Assembly: GCA_947568835.1 (NCBI GenBank)
Contig: OX387610.1
Coordinates: 13,683,001-13,747,000 of the forward strand
Length of the DNA: 64,000 nucleotides
DNA from: Protonemura montana
Lineage: Eukaryota; Arthropoda; Insecta; Plecoptera; Nemouridae
Direction of reading: 5' to 3'
A program made the position numbers and the translations under genes. This document shows, one piece after another, positions 10,939 through 23,094 of the stretch; position 1 is the stretch's first letter; every line of letters starts with the position of its first letter. The notes under the pieces were generated by a model. The model did no database searches. It saw nothing but the letters and a program-made list of their open reading frames with translations, and was not told where the DNA came from.

Positions 10939-13009
10939 TTTTGTTTCTACGCGTTTTTTTGTACCTATTGTCAAAGCTTGATTTTAGAACCTAAAACTAA
11001 CCGGTATTGAATACTTTTTTGTCATATTTCCAGCCTTTATTTATTTTATTTATCAAATGACAATTGAATTACTTCAAAGTAAGAGCAAATGTCCAACTGT
11101 GCTATTGTGCTCCAGCTTTGCAACTGTAAAGCTCTGAACGCACCTTCACCTATCCTTGCCTTGTCTCCCTATCATCTTCTTTCATTCTCTTATTCATTCT
11201 GTATTCGATTTTATTCGCCACGCGACTGTCAGTAACTTTTCTCTTTACATACAAAACTTATTTTCTTCTTCTTTTCTCTCAAGATGTGGGAATTTATAAA
11301 TATGTGGCCACTGCCAACCTTTTAGCTACAAACACGAGTTTTCCATTTCCTTTTCCTCTACCCAACTAAATAACACACATTAAGTATTTCCAAACTCTTG
11401 GGTGTGGAGTTTGGGAATATGATAATGCTATTTCGAGAAGCTCAAAGGGATGTATCCTTTCTGTATCGTATACGAGCTGGCATATAATATCTCCCATGCA
11501 GAATACAAAGTGTTTGACCATTATTCCATCTTTTGTGGTAACCCTCTCACCTATTTGCTTCTCTCCTTTAGAACCTTCTAGTTTTCCCAAATGATTTTCG
11601 CTGATGAAAACCTGTTTGCTCAACGTGTTTCGATCCCAATCTAAGTTTAATGAAGTGTCGATCTGTAGCGATCAAAAAACAGATGGGTCCACAGTTTCGA
11701 AAACGAACCTCATTTAAGTATTCTATCGAATCAGACTAGTTACCATCGAAGTAAAGTCAATAGGAAGTTAGTTTGATTCAAACTAAACTTGATAACATCG
11801 ACAATTCCATTGAAATCTGTCCCGTTCATTAAGTTAAGATGAAAAGTTATTGACTTTATGTAACATTGATTAGTTAAAACAATTGTGCGCTGTGAAACAA
11901 TGTCGATTTATGCGATTTTCTCCGAAAGTTTGCACAGATGAAAACTCGCGCAACTCTGTTTTTAGCCAAAGGGGTAGACTTTCCAAAAGCGCGATTTCTA
12001 CTAAGAGATATAAGTATCTTCAACAATAAGTCCATTGAAAGTAACTAAACTTGGCGAAAAGTTATGCCATAAACCGCTTGATCACGTAGCCGGCGATATT
12101 TAGCTGTAACGCTCATAACGATTCTCGTTTTGAGTTGAGCAAACGACTTGAGCGTTGCACGTGGCGACAATAAAAAATAATTGACACAATTTCCATATGA
12201 ATGCAATGAGAACTGAAAAGGAATGAAAAATCTCGCACGAATGGCACAAGAATTAGTTGAGTAAAAGTGGATTTCGAAAGCGTAATTGCTTGCAATGTAG
12301 TGGAGATTTTCTCTTATATGGCTATAATCATGTTTAAAATATCAACAGAATAATCTTCCAAACCGTAGAGGAAACAATGGTTCACTGGCCCGGCCATAAG
12401 ATTCAGAAAGTTCATAATCATAGCCGAAATATAAACGCAGGCTTTTAAGAAAAAACGAATCACGAACCTTGCGAAATTAGAAAGCTGAAAGTTTGCTCGT
12501 GGAAAATCGTGAAAATGGGCGAAAATTTCCGCTCGGCTAACATTTGACAGTGAATTAAATGAAGTGGATTTCGGTCCCGCATTAGTCGGGGGTTGATGGG
12601 TGAGGGTAGCTCTGAAATATTGTGTGGGCGTGAAGATTGCTGCATAGCTCACTGATCATCAGCAAAAGCGACTCTATTTTCTGGTTCAGCAAATTAGAGA
12701 GTTTAATTGCCAGTCTTTAAGAAACAGTGGCAAGGCATGAGCTGAAAGCTTGATGGTTGCCGTGCGGTAGGGGGGGAGCCGGATGTCTAATTGGAGCAAC
12801 GGAAGTTGCTATCACCGAGCCCTACCGCTCGTGCACCTAGTTTGCTTTGAAATTCACTTACCGATTGAGACGGTAAAGTATGTGAGAAGCATGACGATGG
12901 CACAAACACCCTACAAGAATAAGCGACTCACATGCCAAGAAATACAAACACAATATAATTTACATTGTAAAGAGAGAGAATAATTTGTGTTTGATTATTC
13001 ATTATTATT
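10939..13009. other. Non-coding stretch, nothing identified
   Basis: Only short open frames without homology-like features or convincing exon boundaries are present. A slightly GC-richer patch lies at about 12480-12850. No repeat family recognised elsewhere in the window occurs here. Confidence 0.45.
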
Positions 13010-13436
13010 GTTTAACGTTGCACTGTTTTGACAACGGGCCCTGTGGCACTGGTCTACTGGCGTCGGTGAATGAGTGGGTGATGAACCTAACCTAGCCTAG
13101 ACAGGACAAGGGGAAACCCAGTGCTGGCACGTAGCCTACTCCTGTCGAAGAGCACCAAGGAGACCACCGACTTAACGTCCCTTCCGAAGGACGGTACAAT
13201 GCGAACAACAGAATTCCTCCACAAATCCATGCTGTCGAGAGGTTGATAAGCAAGGCGAGTGAAGTTGCTGTACTAACTTTCATCCCTCCAACCTCTCTCC
13301 CGAACAGAACTGGTCATGTGTATGTTGGTCACCCATCCAATACCTGACCCAGCGCTGTGTTGCTTGACTTTCATCCCTCCAACCTCTCTCCCAAACAGAG
13401 CTGGTCATGTTTATGATGGTCACCCATACAATACTT
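13010..13436 (-). mobile_element. 5S-derived SINE, copy 3, 5'-truncated
   Basis: On the minus strand the tail (13010), the body and just under two 91-bp head units are present. The sequence then breaks off within a unit at about 13436, without the 5S 5' head. It abuts a family A fragment directly. Confidence 0.85.
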
Positions 13437-13565
13437 TGTAGAAAAGGACGGCTGAAAGTGCCATCAGGTGGCACCTACCATTACCACGTGTTGCCAGCCT
13501 CGTTTGCTCAGCACAAAGTTTAACATAAACGCTGGCTCTCCAACTGTTCCTATAAACTCAATGGA
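13437..13565 (-). mobile_element. Family A repeat, copy 3, 5' fragment
   Basis: It contains GCCATCAGGTGGCACC, ACCACGTGTTGCCAGCCTCG and CTATAAACTCAATGG, the reverse complement of the family A 5' end. The 3' half is missing. Confidence 0.7.
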
Positions 13566-14003
13566 TGTAACCTTTTTGAATATGTTTGAGCCTAACCGTT
13601 GATCTCGGATTATGCACGACATTGTTTCACCTCGTAAGTGAAGCTACCACATAAACGCCACAGAGATTTATTCAAAGTGCTAAGTTATTAATACCTAATT
13701 TAAATACCAACTAAGTACGTTAGAATTACAAAACAAAGTCCGCGTGACGACACTTGTCTTTCGAAACAATGCGTCAGTGCTACAGAGATCTTAATTGCGC
13801 ATTTCAACGCGATTAAAATAAAGTGCGTAGCTATACGCAGTTTATATATGTAATTTACCGAGGAAATTAAACGTGATTTATCCAAGTTTCGTGCGGGCGT
13901 TTGTTTTAGCCTTATTAGCACCCGACCCTCCTAACCCCAGCGATTCTAAATTCAATTCACGTTAGTTGTTATTTTAGTAAATCCTATACATGTACTATAG
14001 TTC

Positions 14004-14062
14004 GGCGCTAGGCTAGATTCATCATCATCCTCACCATCATCCTCATCATCACTCACTCTTTG
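14004..14062 (+). mobile_element. 5S-SINE body fragment with (CAT)n
   Basis: GGCTAGATTCATCATCATCC, then more CATCCTCATCATCAC and CTCACTCTTTGATCGA, matches the late body of the 5S-SINE around its CAT-rich tract. Neither head nor tail is present. Confidence 0.5.
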
Positions 14063-14119
14063 ATCGAAGTCCACAAGACTAGTTTCACAGAGACCGTAGT
14101 TGAGGAAGTGCTTCGCGCT

Positions 14120-14545
14120 CAAAACATTGGCAAGAAAATTGACAAAAACTATTTCAACTGGGTTTTGAATGCTAAGTAAAGAACATCAAAATTTCCCGAT
14201 GTTTCGTAACTTGTCCCTTTAACCTGTGCGTCGTTGAACTCAACTATTCAATGACCTTGATTGTGGTAAGCTATCGGCAATTTGATGGAATACTCGACTA
14301 TAAGAGGTTGATGGACTTATTGGACAGTTTCCGGTTCCTGTTGACTGGCAGGCAGCCGGAAGCGACTGCCTTTGTGATAAAGGACTGCTTTGACCCTTGA
14401 TAAAGTAACAGGTACAAGTTACGAAATGTTGGGAAATTTAGTTGTTCTTCACTTAGCATTCAAAACCCAGTTGAAACAGTTTTTGTCTAAACTAGTGCTA
14501 AAGATAGATAAAGTAGACATGAGTTTAAAAACTATAATAAGGTTA
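14120..14545 (+). mobile_element. Family B fold-back element, longest copy
   Basis: The left arm reads ACAAAAACTATTTCAACTGG, TTTTGAATGCTAAGTAAAG and then CCCGATGTTTCGTAACTTG. The right arm is its inverse: CAAGTTACGAAATGTTGGG, CTTAGCATTCAAAACCCAG and TTGAAACAGTTTTTG. It ends in AGTAGACATGAGTTTAAAA. The arms flank ~170 bp of unique sequence (about 14225-14400). The ends match the other B copies. No transposase is encoded. A motif of the form CCTTGATAAAGTAACAGG followed by TTACGAAATGTTGGG is also seen at 21.9 kb. Confidence 0.75.
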
Positions 14546-15699
14546 AATTAACTAGGGGCAGTTTTACTCAGTAAAAATATAGCTGGAGGTTTGTTTTACA
14601 TGAGAAATGCCTGATTTTGATGTGAGAAAAGCCGTTAACGGGTGATTATCTTTTTAAAGGGACAATGTAAGAATTGCTTTTAGTTGTAATCAGTATTATC
14701 AGACCTTTCAGAACATGCAGTTTTTCCCAATTTTGCTGTGAAAAATGCCTACTGTTCGGCAGTTATTTTATTCGATATAAAAACATTGAAAGTCTTTTTT
14801 AAATTGGACCGTCGGACGCATCTTCAAGTTTGCGATTGTTTTCTTGCAATTCAGTAGAACAATTACAACAATCAACTTTGATCACTTGTTTCTTATTCCT
14901 GTGGCCCACAGTTAATTTATTTACACTGCCAATTACAGTTAAATTACAGTGTTATGTTTTTTTTTCCTACCCTTGACATAACCACTTATTTTCACTAAAA
15001 AATGACAAAAATATACCAATGCCCTTTCTAGAAATTTTTACCATAAGCGCTGGCAGTCTTTGAAATGGTAACTTTTCTCACAGGATAGACTGGGGAAGAG
15101 CCTGTATTTTCTCAAAACTTTCTTGAAAAACTAAAAAATGGGTGTGTTACTCTATTGCAAATCCCACCCAAAGTGACTTATTTCCACTCGTGCATGCGGT
15201 TCTACCTCACGCCTCCTCTAATCCTAGTTTAACTGTATAATATCCCTTCCAGGCCAATCTAGCTCGGCAAGCTCGACTGGGGTGAAATATTACACCTATA
15301 AGAATTGTTTATTAACTTAGTGTTCGTATTTAACGCACGAGTTGCCATTAAAGTCCAACGATAATTATTTACGCGTGCCCCCTTCACGAACCAATATCCT
15401 ACGAGTTCGAGCTCCGAAATGTTACCCGGGGTTTTTGGGGAGTGGTCCAGGGGGTTGGGGGGGATGCTGTGCAGAGCCAGTGGAGGATCTTCTGTTTTAA
15501 ATCTTCGATCTTATTGGCCTTTCACTCCTGCAATTCTAGTTGGTTTTTCTTCTCTGTCGATTACAAATTGTCGCAAAGACATGCCATGTCTAGCAATTAC
15601 AATATTTCGTTTCGGTTGAAGCCGGTTTTGCAATGTCCAGGAAAAAAGGACACATAAAAATAAATAAAAAAATTTGTCCCTTTTTATTATTAACAAAAA

Positions 15700-15990
15700 G
15701 TATAACCGTCTCAAAAATTGATGCCCAAACGCGGACACGAACCCCGATCTCCAACTATCGCGGGTGTTGCTCTGAACCATTGTTCAACTCCTTGGAGATC
15801 TGTCATTCTCATCAAATACACTAAAATCGTCTCAAAAAGCCAATGTCCAAGTAGCTCACTGGTTCAGAGCAACACCCGCGATAGGTGGAGATCGGGGTTC
15901 GAGTCCGCGTTTGGGCATCAATTTTTGAGACGGTTATAGTGTTGTTAATAATAAAATACCCCGCGCATTGCAAGCGTTTGCAATTTAAAT
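15700..15990 (+). mobile_element. tRNA-derived SINE, inverted dimer, copy 1
   Basis: A minus-strand tRNA-like unit (15705-15790) and a plus-strand unit (15845-15935) face each other around a spacer containing GGAGATCTGTCATTCTCATC. The plus unit reads AAGTAGCTCACTGGTTCAGA (A box region), then GCAACACCCGCGATAGGTGG and GATCGGGGTTCGAGTCC (B box). The termini TATAACCGTCTCAAAAATTG and its inverse bracket the pair. The tail continues through CGCGCATTGCAAGCGTTTGC. The same layout, spacer included, recurs at 32.7 kb, so the dimer seems to be the mobile unit. Confidence 0.8.
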
Positions 15991-16039
15991 AAGTTTCCAT
16001 CCTCATTGATCCCTTGTTTTTGTTAGACAAAGAACGGGT

Positions 16040-16650
16040 TTTGATGATGATAAGTCTAGCCTAGCCTAGAAGGTAATTAATCTAGTGCTGGCGCTTTGCC
16101 TACTCCCATCGAAGGGAACAGTGATATCCTAAACTTGAATAACAGGATGTCATGGTGTCGAGAGGTTGATAAGCAAGGCCAGTGAAGTTGTTGTACTAGC
16201 TTTCGTCCCTCCAACCTCTCTCCCGAACAGAACTGGTCATGTGTATGATGGTCACCCATCCAATATCTGACCCAGCGCAGTGTTGCTTAACTTAAATCCT
16301 CCCAACCACTCTCCCGAACAGAACTGGGCATGTGCATGATGGTCACCCATCCAATACCTGACTCAGCGCAGTCTTGCTTAACTTTCATTCCTCCAACCTC
16401 TCTCCCGAACAGAACTGGCCATGTGTATGATGGTCACCCATCCAATATCTGACCCAGCGCAGTGTTGCTTAACTTGCATCCCTCCAACCTCTCTCCCGAA
16501 CAGAACTGGTCATGTGTATGATGGTCACCCATCCAATACCTGACCCAGCGCAGTGTTGACTAACTTTCATCCCTCCAACCTCTCTCCCGAATAGAACAGG
16601 TCATGTGTATGATGGTCACCCATCCAATACCTGACCGCATAGTGTTGCTT
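16040..16650 (-). mobile_element. 5S-derived SINE, copy 4, diverged body, about five head units
   Basis: On the minus strand about five 91-bp head units (16650 down to 16205) precede a diverged, shortened body (16205-16040). The body keeps CTCGACACCATGACATCCTG-like sequence and the GGCTAGGCTAGACTTATC region. The 5S 5' head and the CGTCGTTAAACACC tail are missing. It appears older than most copies. Confidence 0.8.
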
Positions 16651-18286
16651 CAGCTATAGTTAACATATGAGACTGCTATAGTTACATTAGAATTTTTGGC
16701 TAAACAAGTTTTAATTTCTTTATATATTTTCAGAATTTTGCAAAGCGTTAGTAAAAAAGTACAATACAAATAATTATTAAACTTTTATTAACATGCAGTG
16801 TCGGCTCTCCCCATCTCCGAATTCTAGGTTGTACATTTTTTAACCCCACTATCTGACCTAGTGAAACACTCGAGTGGTCAGCGCACCAATTGCCCTCCAG
16901 CCTGCCTGCGCCACTGGAATTTCGGGGGGGCGTCTAACATTAATAAAACAGCAGCTCCGTGCGGTGATTTAGATGAGAAGCTCCCATTAGTTTTACGTCT
17001 CTGCATTTGCTCCTCGCTGTGGGCCCTTCTCTCGCGAGGCCACGTGGGGCAATACTTTCTCCCCCCGTGCCCACCCCCGTGCCCACCATCCCCCGGTCCA
17101 ACCATTCGCGAAACGAACGAACGTGAACGCATTAAAATTGTGATAATTAATTAAATTGGCCGACACGAGTTTGTTAATTTATTTATTACTTTTAATTACA
17201 CAATGGCCGTGCGCTCGGTGGTTAGATAAGATTGGTGAGGTTGATGAATGGCGACCTCTCGCGTCTAAGATGCGTCCCGGATTTAATTATTAGAGCCTGT
17301 CGTTCCAAATTTGAAGACAGATCTTTGTTAAAGTTGAAAAATTTGAATTGATTGTGTGTTGGTTCCCACATAGCTCCAGTAGCAAACATGAATTCTGTGC
17401 CCGATTGTTGTATGTTAAACGCATCACATAAAAATTCTGAATCAATCATTCTTCTCTCAATATCAAAGAGCGTTTACCATATTTTTCAAAGCATCACGAG
17501 GTAAACTTGCCATTTATCTGTCACCTCTTCAGAAAAAAAAAAGTTCAACTGGTGTTTCTCTCTCCCCAAAAATGCCACGGTGAAAAAAAAAAAAAGTTGC
17601 TTCGCTTCCCCTGATATACTTCCCACAACATAAAAAAAAAAAAAAACGGTTAAGAAAATGAAACCAAAAACCGCTCGACGAAAATATGAAGTTATTCGAC
17701 AAAGAAAAACGAGAAGGGAAAAAATATTCTTAAAAACGAATTCTCGTCGTGTTCAAGACTAGACTCTCGTTTTCAATTCCTGGGAGAGATTTGCGCGGCT
17801 CATCTTCGCCAAGACAGAGGCAATACGTTTTTAAATTTGGAATCCGCCACCCGAAGTTTGTTATTCAAATATTCATATTTGCTGGGGCTCTGTGCTCGTG
17901 AAACGGCGTCGCGGCAGCCGCGAACGAGATCAGGCATTCTCGACTTCATGGCTTGCTATTGATCCGAGCAGAGAGTCTTTACATCCCGAGCTTCCCTGAG
18001 GATAGCGCGGGCATGCGAGACTACCAGCACATTACAGATATCGAAACGAATTCAGTTCGAAAGTATCATCGGAACGAGATATTTAACTAGGTTATAGATT
18101 TCCTAGCGCTTTATTGAGAGTGTCTGTGGGTTTATTTTTAAACGGATTCGATTCGTATAAGTTTTGTAGAATGAAAACATTACTCAATGAAGTGAGGGCA
18201 AATTTTAAAAGGCCCAATTAAATGAGAAACTGAAGATTGAGATAGAAATAAAAGTATTTCAGGTTAGGTTTTACCAAAACTAGAAA
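16651..18286. other. Non-coding stretch with CpG-containing unique patches
   Basis: No exon is supported. About 16860-17240 and 17860-18020 are richer in G+C and CpG than the surroundings. The first contains TAATTAATTAAATTGGCC and other TAATTA homeodomain-type cores. These could be conserved regulatory DNA; this is inference from composition only. Confidence 0.4.
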
Positions 18287-18547
18287 TTGGATCTCTAGCT
18301 CACAGAAACATCTGAATTTCACTGCATGTGATTGGAAGTCGTCATGGCAACAGTTTCAACAAAATGTTCAACTATAAGTTGGATCTCTAGCTCACAGAAA
18401 CATCTGAATATCACTACATGTGATTGGAAGTCGTCATGGCAATAGTATCATCAAAATGTTCAACTATAGGTTGGATCTCTAGCTCACAGAAACATCTGAA
18501 TTTCACTGCATGTGATTGGAAGTCGTCATGGCAACAGTTTCAACAAA
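18287..18547 (+). repeat. 92-bp tandem repeat, nearly three copies
   Basis: Copies start at 18287, 18379 and 18471, each with TTGGATCTCTAGCTCACAGA, then CATGTGATTGGAAGTCGTCA. Spacing is exactly 92 bp and copies differ at only a few bases. No coding potential was seen. Confidence 0.95.
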
Positions 18548-19554
18548 CAACCGGACCGAAGCGGCTGTTACTATAGAGTATTTAACCGACAGTCATCGTT
18601 TTAACGAACAGTTATCGTTAAAATAAAAATTATTAAACTGACCCCAAGAGATACACGAAAAGATTTAAAAGATTTCTCGATTTTTTTCCCTCACTTTTGA
18701 TTTATTTTATTGTCTGATAAAAAAAATAACGGCAAGTTCATAGCTTTTTAGTAACGGAACATAACTATTTGTCTCGTTTCAACTGTTACCATTGGTCAAC
18801 GCTTGATTTAGCACTTTACTCTTACCATACTAAACAAAACAAAAACACAAGCAAACACTGTACAACGTTTGTGAACCACAAAAAAAAAGCCACTATGAAA
18901 AAAACATTCCACACAACATTAAAGCTGTAAAAATTTCGATTTTTTGTTTCATCTCTCTCACTATTCCTCGGCTATACAGAATGTATTTCGCTCTATACAT
19001 TATTTCCAACTATCTGACAAGGAATTTTATGGAGCATCCCTCCTCACTACCCCCTTTACCAAGGAAGGCGAACATTGAAGCTTGGCTTTTAGCTTGCGAG
19101 ATTCTCTTAGGCTATACCACTCCCGCTAGCCCTATCCAAAATCCCTCACACCATGAGGTCCCACCCTTCACTAATGTTCTGGCCGTGGTTCTTTCAACCC
19201 CTACCCCAACCCACCCCATCCCATCCCACCCTTGCGTAGATTGGTGGCTGGTGCGTGGCTAGCGCTGCTAAGTGTCGATCCCTGATTGAACGATTTGAAA
19301 CGAGTCTACAATTATTTGGTGAATTGGGTGATTAATTAGAAGTCGTTTGATGGGATGGGGTGCGGGATGAAACGTTTAAATTGCCGGTTTTCGATTGCTT
19401 TAGGTTGGGGAAGACGCGGAATTTTGTGATTTTTTTTTTTAGGTCGTCAAAGGTGGTCTGAAGCTTTAAACATTATTTCTTTAATTTTTTTTTTATTTTT
19501 TCGGAAAATGTTTAGACATGATTTTCAGATTTATGTCTACTTAAACTAACCTGA

Positions 19555-19765
19555 GAACTATGATGGTTTTTAGACTCATGTCTACTTGATTTATCCTTAG
19601 CACTAGTTTTAAGAAAAATTATTTGAACTGGGTTTTGAATGCTAAGTAAAGGGCCACAAAATTTCATTTAAATTTAGTAACCCTTTACTTAGCATTCAAA
19701 ACCCAGTTCAAATAGTTTTGCTCATAATCTGAGAACTAGTTTTGAGAAAAATCATGCTCGGTTTC
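19555..19765 (+). mobile_element. Family B fold-back element, compact palindromic copy
   Basis: It begins TTTTTAGACTCATGTCTACT and continues CCTTAGCACTAGTTTTAAG, AACTGGGTTTTGAATGCTAA. It turns around near 19665-19680 and reads back TTAGCATTCAAAACCCAGTT and GAACTAGTTTTGAG. The two arms are nearly perfect inverses with only a short loop, so the single strand would fold into a long hairpin. Confidence 0.8.
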
Positions 19766-20539
19766 ATTCATGCTAGGAGCGAAAATAAAACTGACCACGC
19801 ATAATGTGAATGAATATCGGTCGCTGCTTTATACCGAACATTTCTGCAAAGAAATCATATTTAAGATGCAAACAGGATACCGTGATTTTTTCGCAACAAC
19901 TAAAAAAAAAGCAAAAAAAAAAAAATCGCCAACTAGAAAACCAGACGACGTTTCCCAAGACTTTTCCGCTCGTCCCATTTTCCGCATTTTCTATAACACA
20001 TACAACTGCTTTATCCATACAACAACCTCAATACTTCTTTGCGTTCTTAGGGACTGCAGTTCGGTATCCTCCTATACACGGTTCACACGCGTACACCAGA
20101 AGCTATTACAAGAAAGCCACCATCCTTGAATAATTCCTAGTTAGTTTCCATGTTTGATCTTGCATGGAGAAAGAGTTTTACCTTTTTTTTTTTTTTCTTC
20201 TTAGAAACGAGAACGAATAGTGGCGCGTTGGGAAATGCCCGGAAAATTCCGAACGCTACACAAATTGCTTGCCACAATCGAGTGCTTGAAATATATTTCA
20301 CAGTAAGATTGCGTGAAGTCTTCTCTCGAGTCACGTGGCTTGCATGTAAAGCAGTTGAACGAAACACCTCGAGAAGTTGGCGATACCTTGCTCTGGATCT
20401 TCGCTGCGAGCACGTATTCGAATCTATTTCTGGGGGCTTCGCGCCAAAATAAACGTACAAACATGTTGGAAGTGGATACGGAGAACAAGCAATATTTGTT
20501 GAGTTGTTTTGTTATAAATTTCACGCTATTTCTTCGTTT

Positions 20540-21180
20540 ACCTAATTTAACAAAACCTTACCTAACCTAAGCTAACCTTACCTAACATAACTTAACCGAA
20601 CCTTACCTTAATTAACCTAATCATACCTAACCATACATTACCTTACCTAACCATAGCTAACCTTACCTAACCTAAGCTAACCTTACTTAACCTTACCTAA
20701 ATTAACCTAATCATACCTAACCATACATTACCTTACCTAACCATAGCTAACCTTACCTAACCTAACCTTACTTAACCTTACCTAAATTAACCTAATCATA
20801 CCTAACCTTTCCTTAACTAACCTAACCTAACCTAACCTTACCTAAAATAACCGTACCTTACCTTTCCTTCCCTAACCTAACCTAACTTAACCTAACCTAA
20901 CCTAAGCTAACCTTACCTAACCTAAGCTAACCTTACCTAACCTAACCTAAATTAACCTAATCATACCTAACCTAACCTTACCTTACCTTAGATTACCTAA
21001 CCTAACCTTACTTAAAATAACCATACCTAACCTTACCTTACCTTTCCTTAACTAACCTAACCTTACCTTACCTAACCTAACCTTACCTAAAATAACCGTA
21101 CCTTATCTTACCGTACCTTTCCTTCCCTAACCTAACCTAACCTAACCTAACCTAACCTAACCTAACCTAACCATACCTAA
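20540..21180 (-). repeat. Degenerate (TTAGG)n-type tract
   Basis: About 640 bp are built from CCTAA/CCTTA pentamers on the plus strand (TTAGG on the minus), with runs such as CCTAACCTAACCTAACC and regular variants CTTACCTAA, CATACCTAA and AGCTAACC. TTAGG is the telomere unit of many arthropods, while TTAGGG is usual in molluscs. The interruption pattern and internal position suggest an interstitial satellite, not an active telomere. Confidence 0.9.
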
Positions 21181-21889
21181 AAAAAAAATGAAACATAACC
21201 TATAAAAAACCTATCTTTTCATGAGTATACGAAAGTAATTTTGTGGTTGTTCAGTCAAAAAATTCACTTTAAGCATTGAAATGTAACTCTGAATATTTTG
21301 ATTAAATTTCTTCAGATTTTGCGGGGGAGAGAAAATAAGATACAAATTAACCAGTTGCCGGTTCCGACAACACCTTCAACATTTTGCAGAATTTGTTTAA
21401 GCCTCTTCTCTCAGTTTCTAGTAAAATTGCAGTCTTCGTTCTGTTTGCTTTGTTCATTTAATTTTTTAATACCAAGTTTTTATCATTATTTATGTACCTA
21501 TTTGTATCTGGCATCATAGATTCACTTTCAAGTCACAATTATTTATTGTGAAATTTACTGTATTAACATTATCATAATAGATAAAGTTGGAGTTATAACT
21601 TAACTGCCAGTCTCATACAGTGAAAATCAGCTGTTTCTGAGAGTTAGAAGCTTAACTCTGAGTTAAAATATTGTAATACCGGGCCAAAGGCACACATCGT
21701 TCTGACAGAGGACAAAATACAATTCATTTTTTGTTTAAAAGCCAGTTTTAAAATATGCAGTTCGATAAACAGCCACGGCTTAAAATGAAATTAGAAGAAA
21801 CTGATTAACAATTAACATGGCGATAAATCTTTAACTTACAGTTAACTTTTTAACCGGAAAGTCAATAATTAACAAACAAGAAATGACAG

Positions 21890-22015
21890 TTTTTAGACTC
21901 ATGTCTACTTAATCAAACCCCTGAAGAAGTAACTAGGATATGTTACAAAACGTCGGGTAATTTAGTAGCCCTTTACTTAGCATTCAAAACCCAGTTGAAA
22001 TAGTTTTTCGTAAGA
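21890..22015 (+). mobile_element. Family B element, rearranged copy
   Basis: The left terminus TTTTTAGACTCATGTCTACT is joined to CCTGAAGAAGTAACTAGG and a TGTTACAAAACGTCGGG block. The right arm TTACTTAGCATTCAAAACCC and GTTGAAATAGTTTTT follow. The left inner arm is missing. Confidence 0.7.
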
Positions 22016-22917
22016 AATGACAGTTAAAGCAAACCATTTTTAACTGCACTTTATGAATAGAAATCGATTCAATGTCATTCTGTTGTATTTTTGTCACCCT
22101 TTTTTTTATAGACACTCTGAGAGAAAACTTACATATGATCCACATTTCAGGTGTGTTGACAAAAAAAAAACATCAAAACATTCCCTCAGGCGTAGCTTCT
22201 TCAGAAAACCATCATATAAACTTATTTAGCCCTTCGAGAATCCTTCGAGACTTCCTTATATAGAACCACCCTTACACAGGGCATCCCAGGCGAACTACAA
22301 ATTCAGATAAAACACCATCTATCGACTTTTAAGAAGCTTTTATCTAAGGAAAAAAACCGTAAGATTTGACCTTTATAGACGTAGTTTTTATTTCGGGAAA
22401 CACGTGTGGTCCCCTCGGGACGCTGGCCGGATAATATTTACGGGCATGCCGCACAATTTCGAGAGGTTTTTTTGTTTCTTTCTCTCCCGTCTCTCCATGC
22501 TATGGAAGAATTTGATTCTTGTTGGATTTTGCAAGCTCGGTAATTTCGCTGTAAAAAGATACGCTGGATTATGAAGTCAAAATATGTGCATATATGATTA
22601 TTAAAAGATATATATGTATATATAAAGCAAGGATAATAATGTAAATATTCTTCTCTATGTAAATAAGAGAATAAATGGAAATAAAGAGGGTCGCTTTCTT
22701 TATTGCAAATTTACTGGGATTTTCATCGTGCAATATCACGGTCTTATTTAGAGCAGACAAACATCTTTTGCAGTCGCTTATATATTTTATAAGATTCTCG
22801 CGATTTGCATTTATGTGCAGTTTATTGCGAATACTAGGAAATGAAAATATCGCCAGATCGAAAGATGGGGCAAGAAATATATTGGATATTTCAAAAAAAA
22901 AATCCCAATGTACTATG

Positions 22918-22947
22918 ATTGTTTTTAGACTCATGTCTACTTGATTT
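22918..22947 (+). repeat. Family B terminal fragment
   Basis: TTTTTAGACTCATGTCTACT plus TGATTTT is the outer end of family B; nothing more of the element follows. Confidence 0.55.
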
Positions 22948-23094
22948 TATTTTGATATTTTACTTTTTTTTTGTGATAACGTGGGTATAGCTAGTCATAA
23001 AACAAATATATCTTCAATGGTTATTTAAAAAAACCGTACAAATCGCAAATTTTCAACTTCTTTCACGAAAAATAACAGCCAAACAACAACTTTG

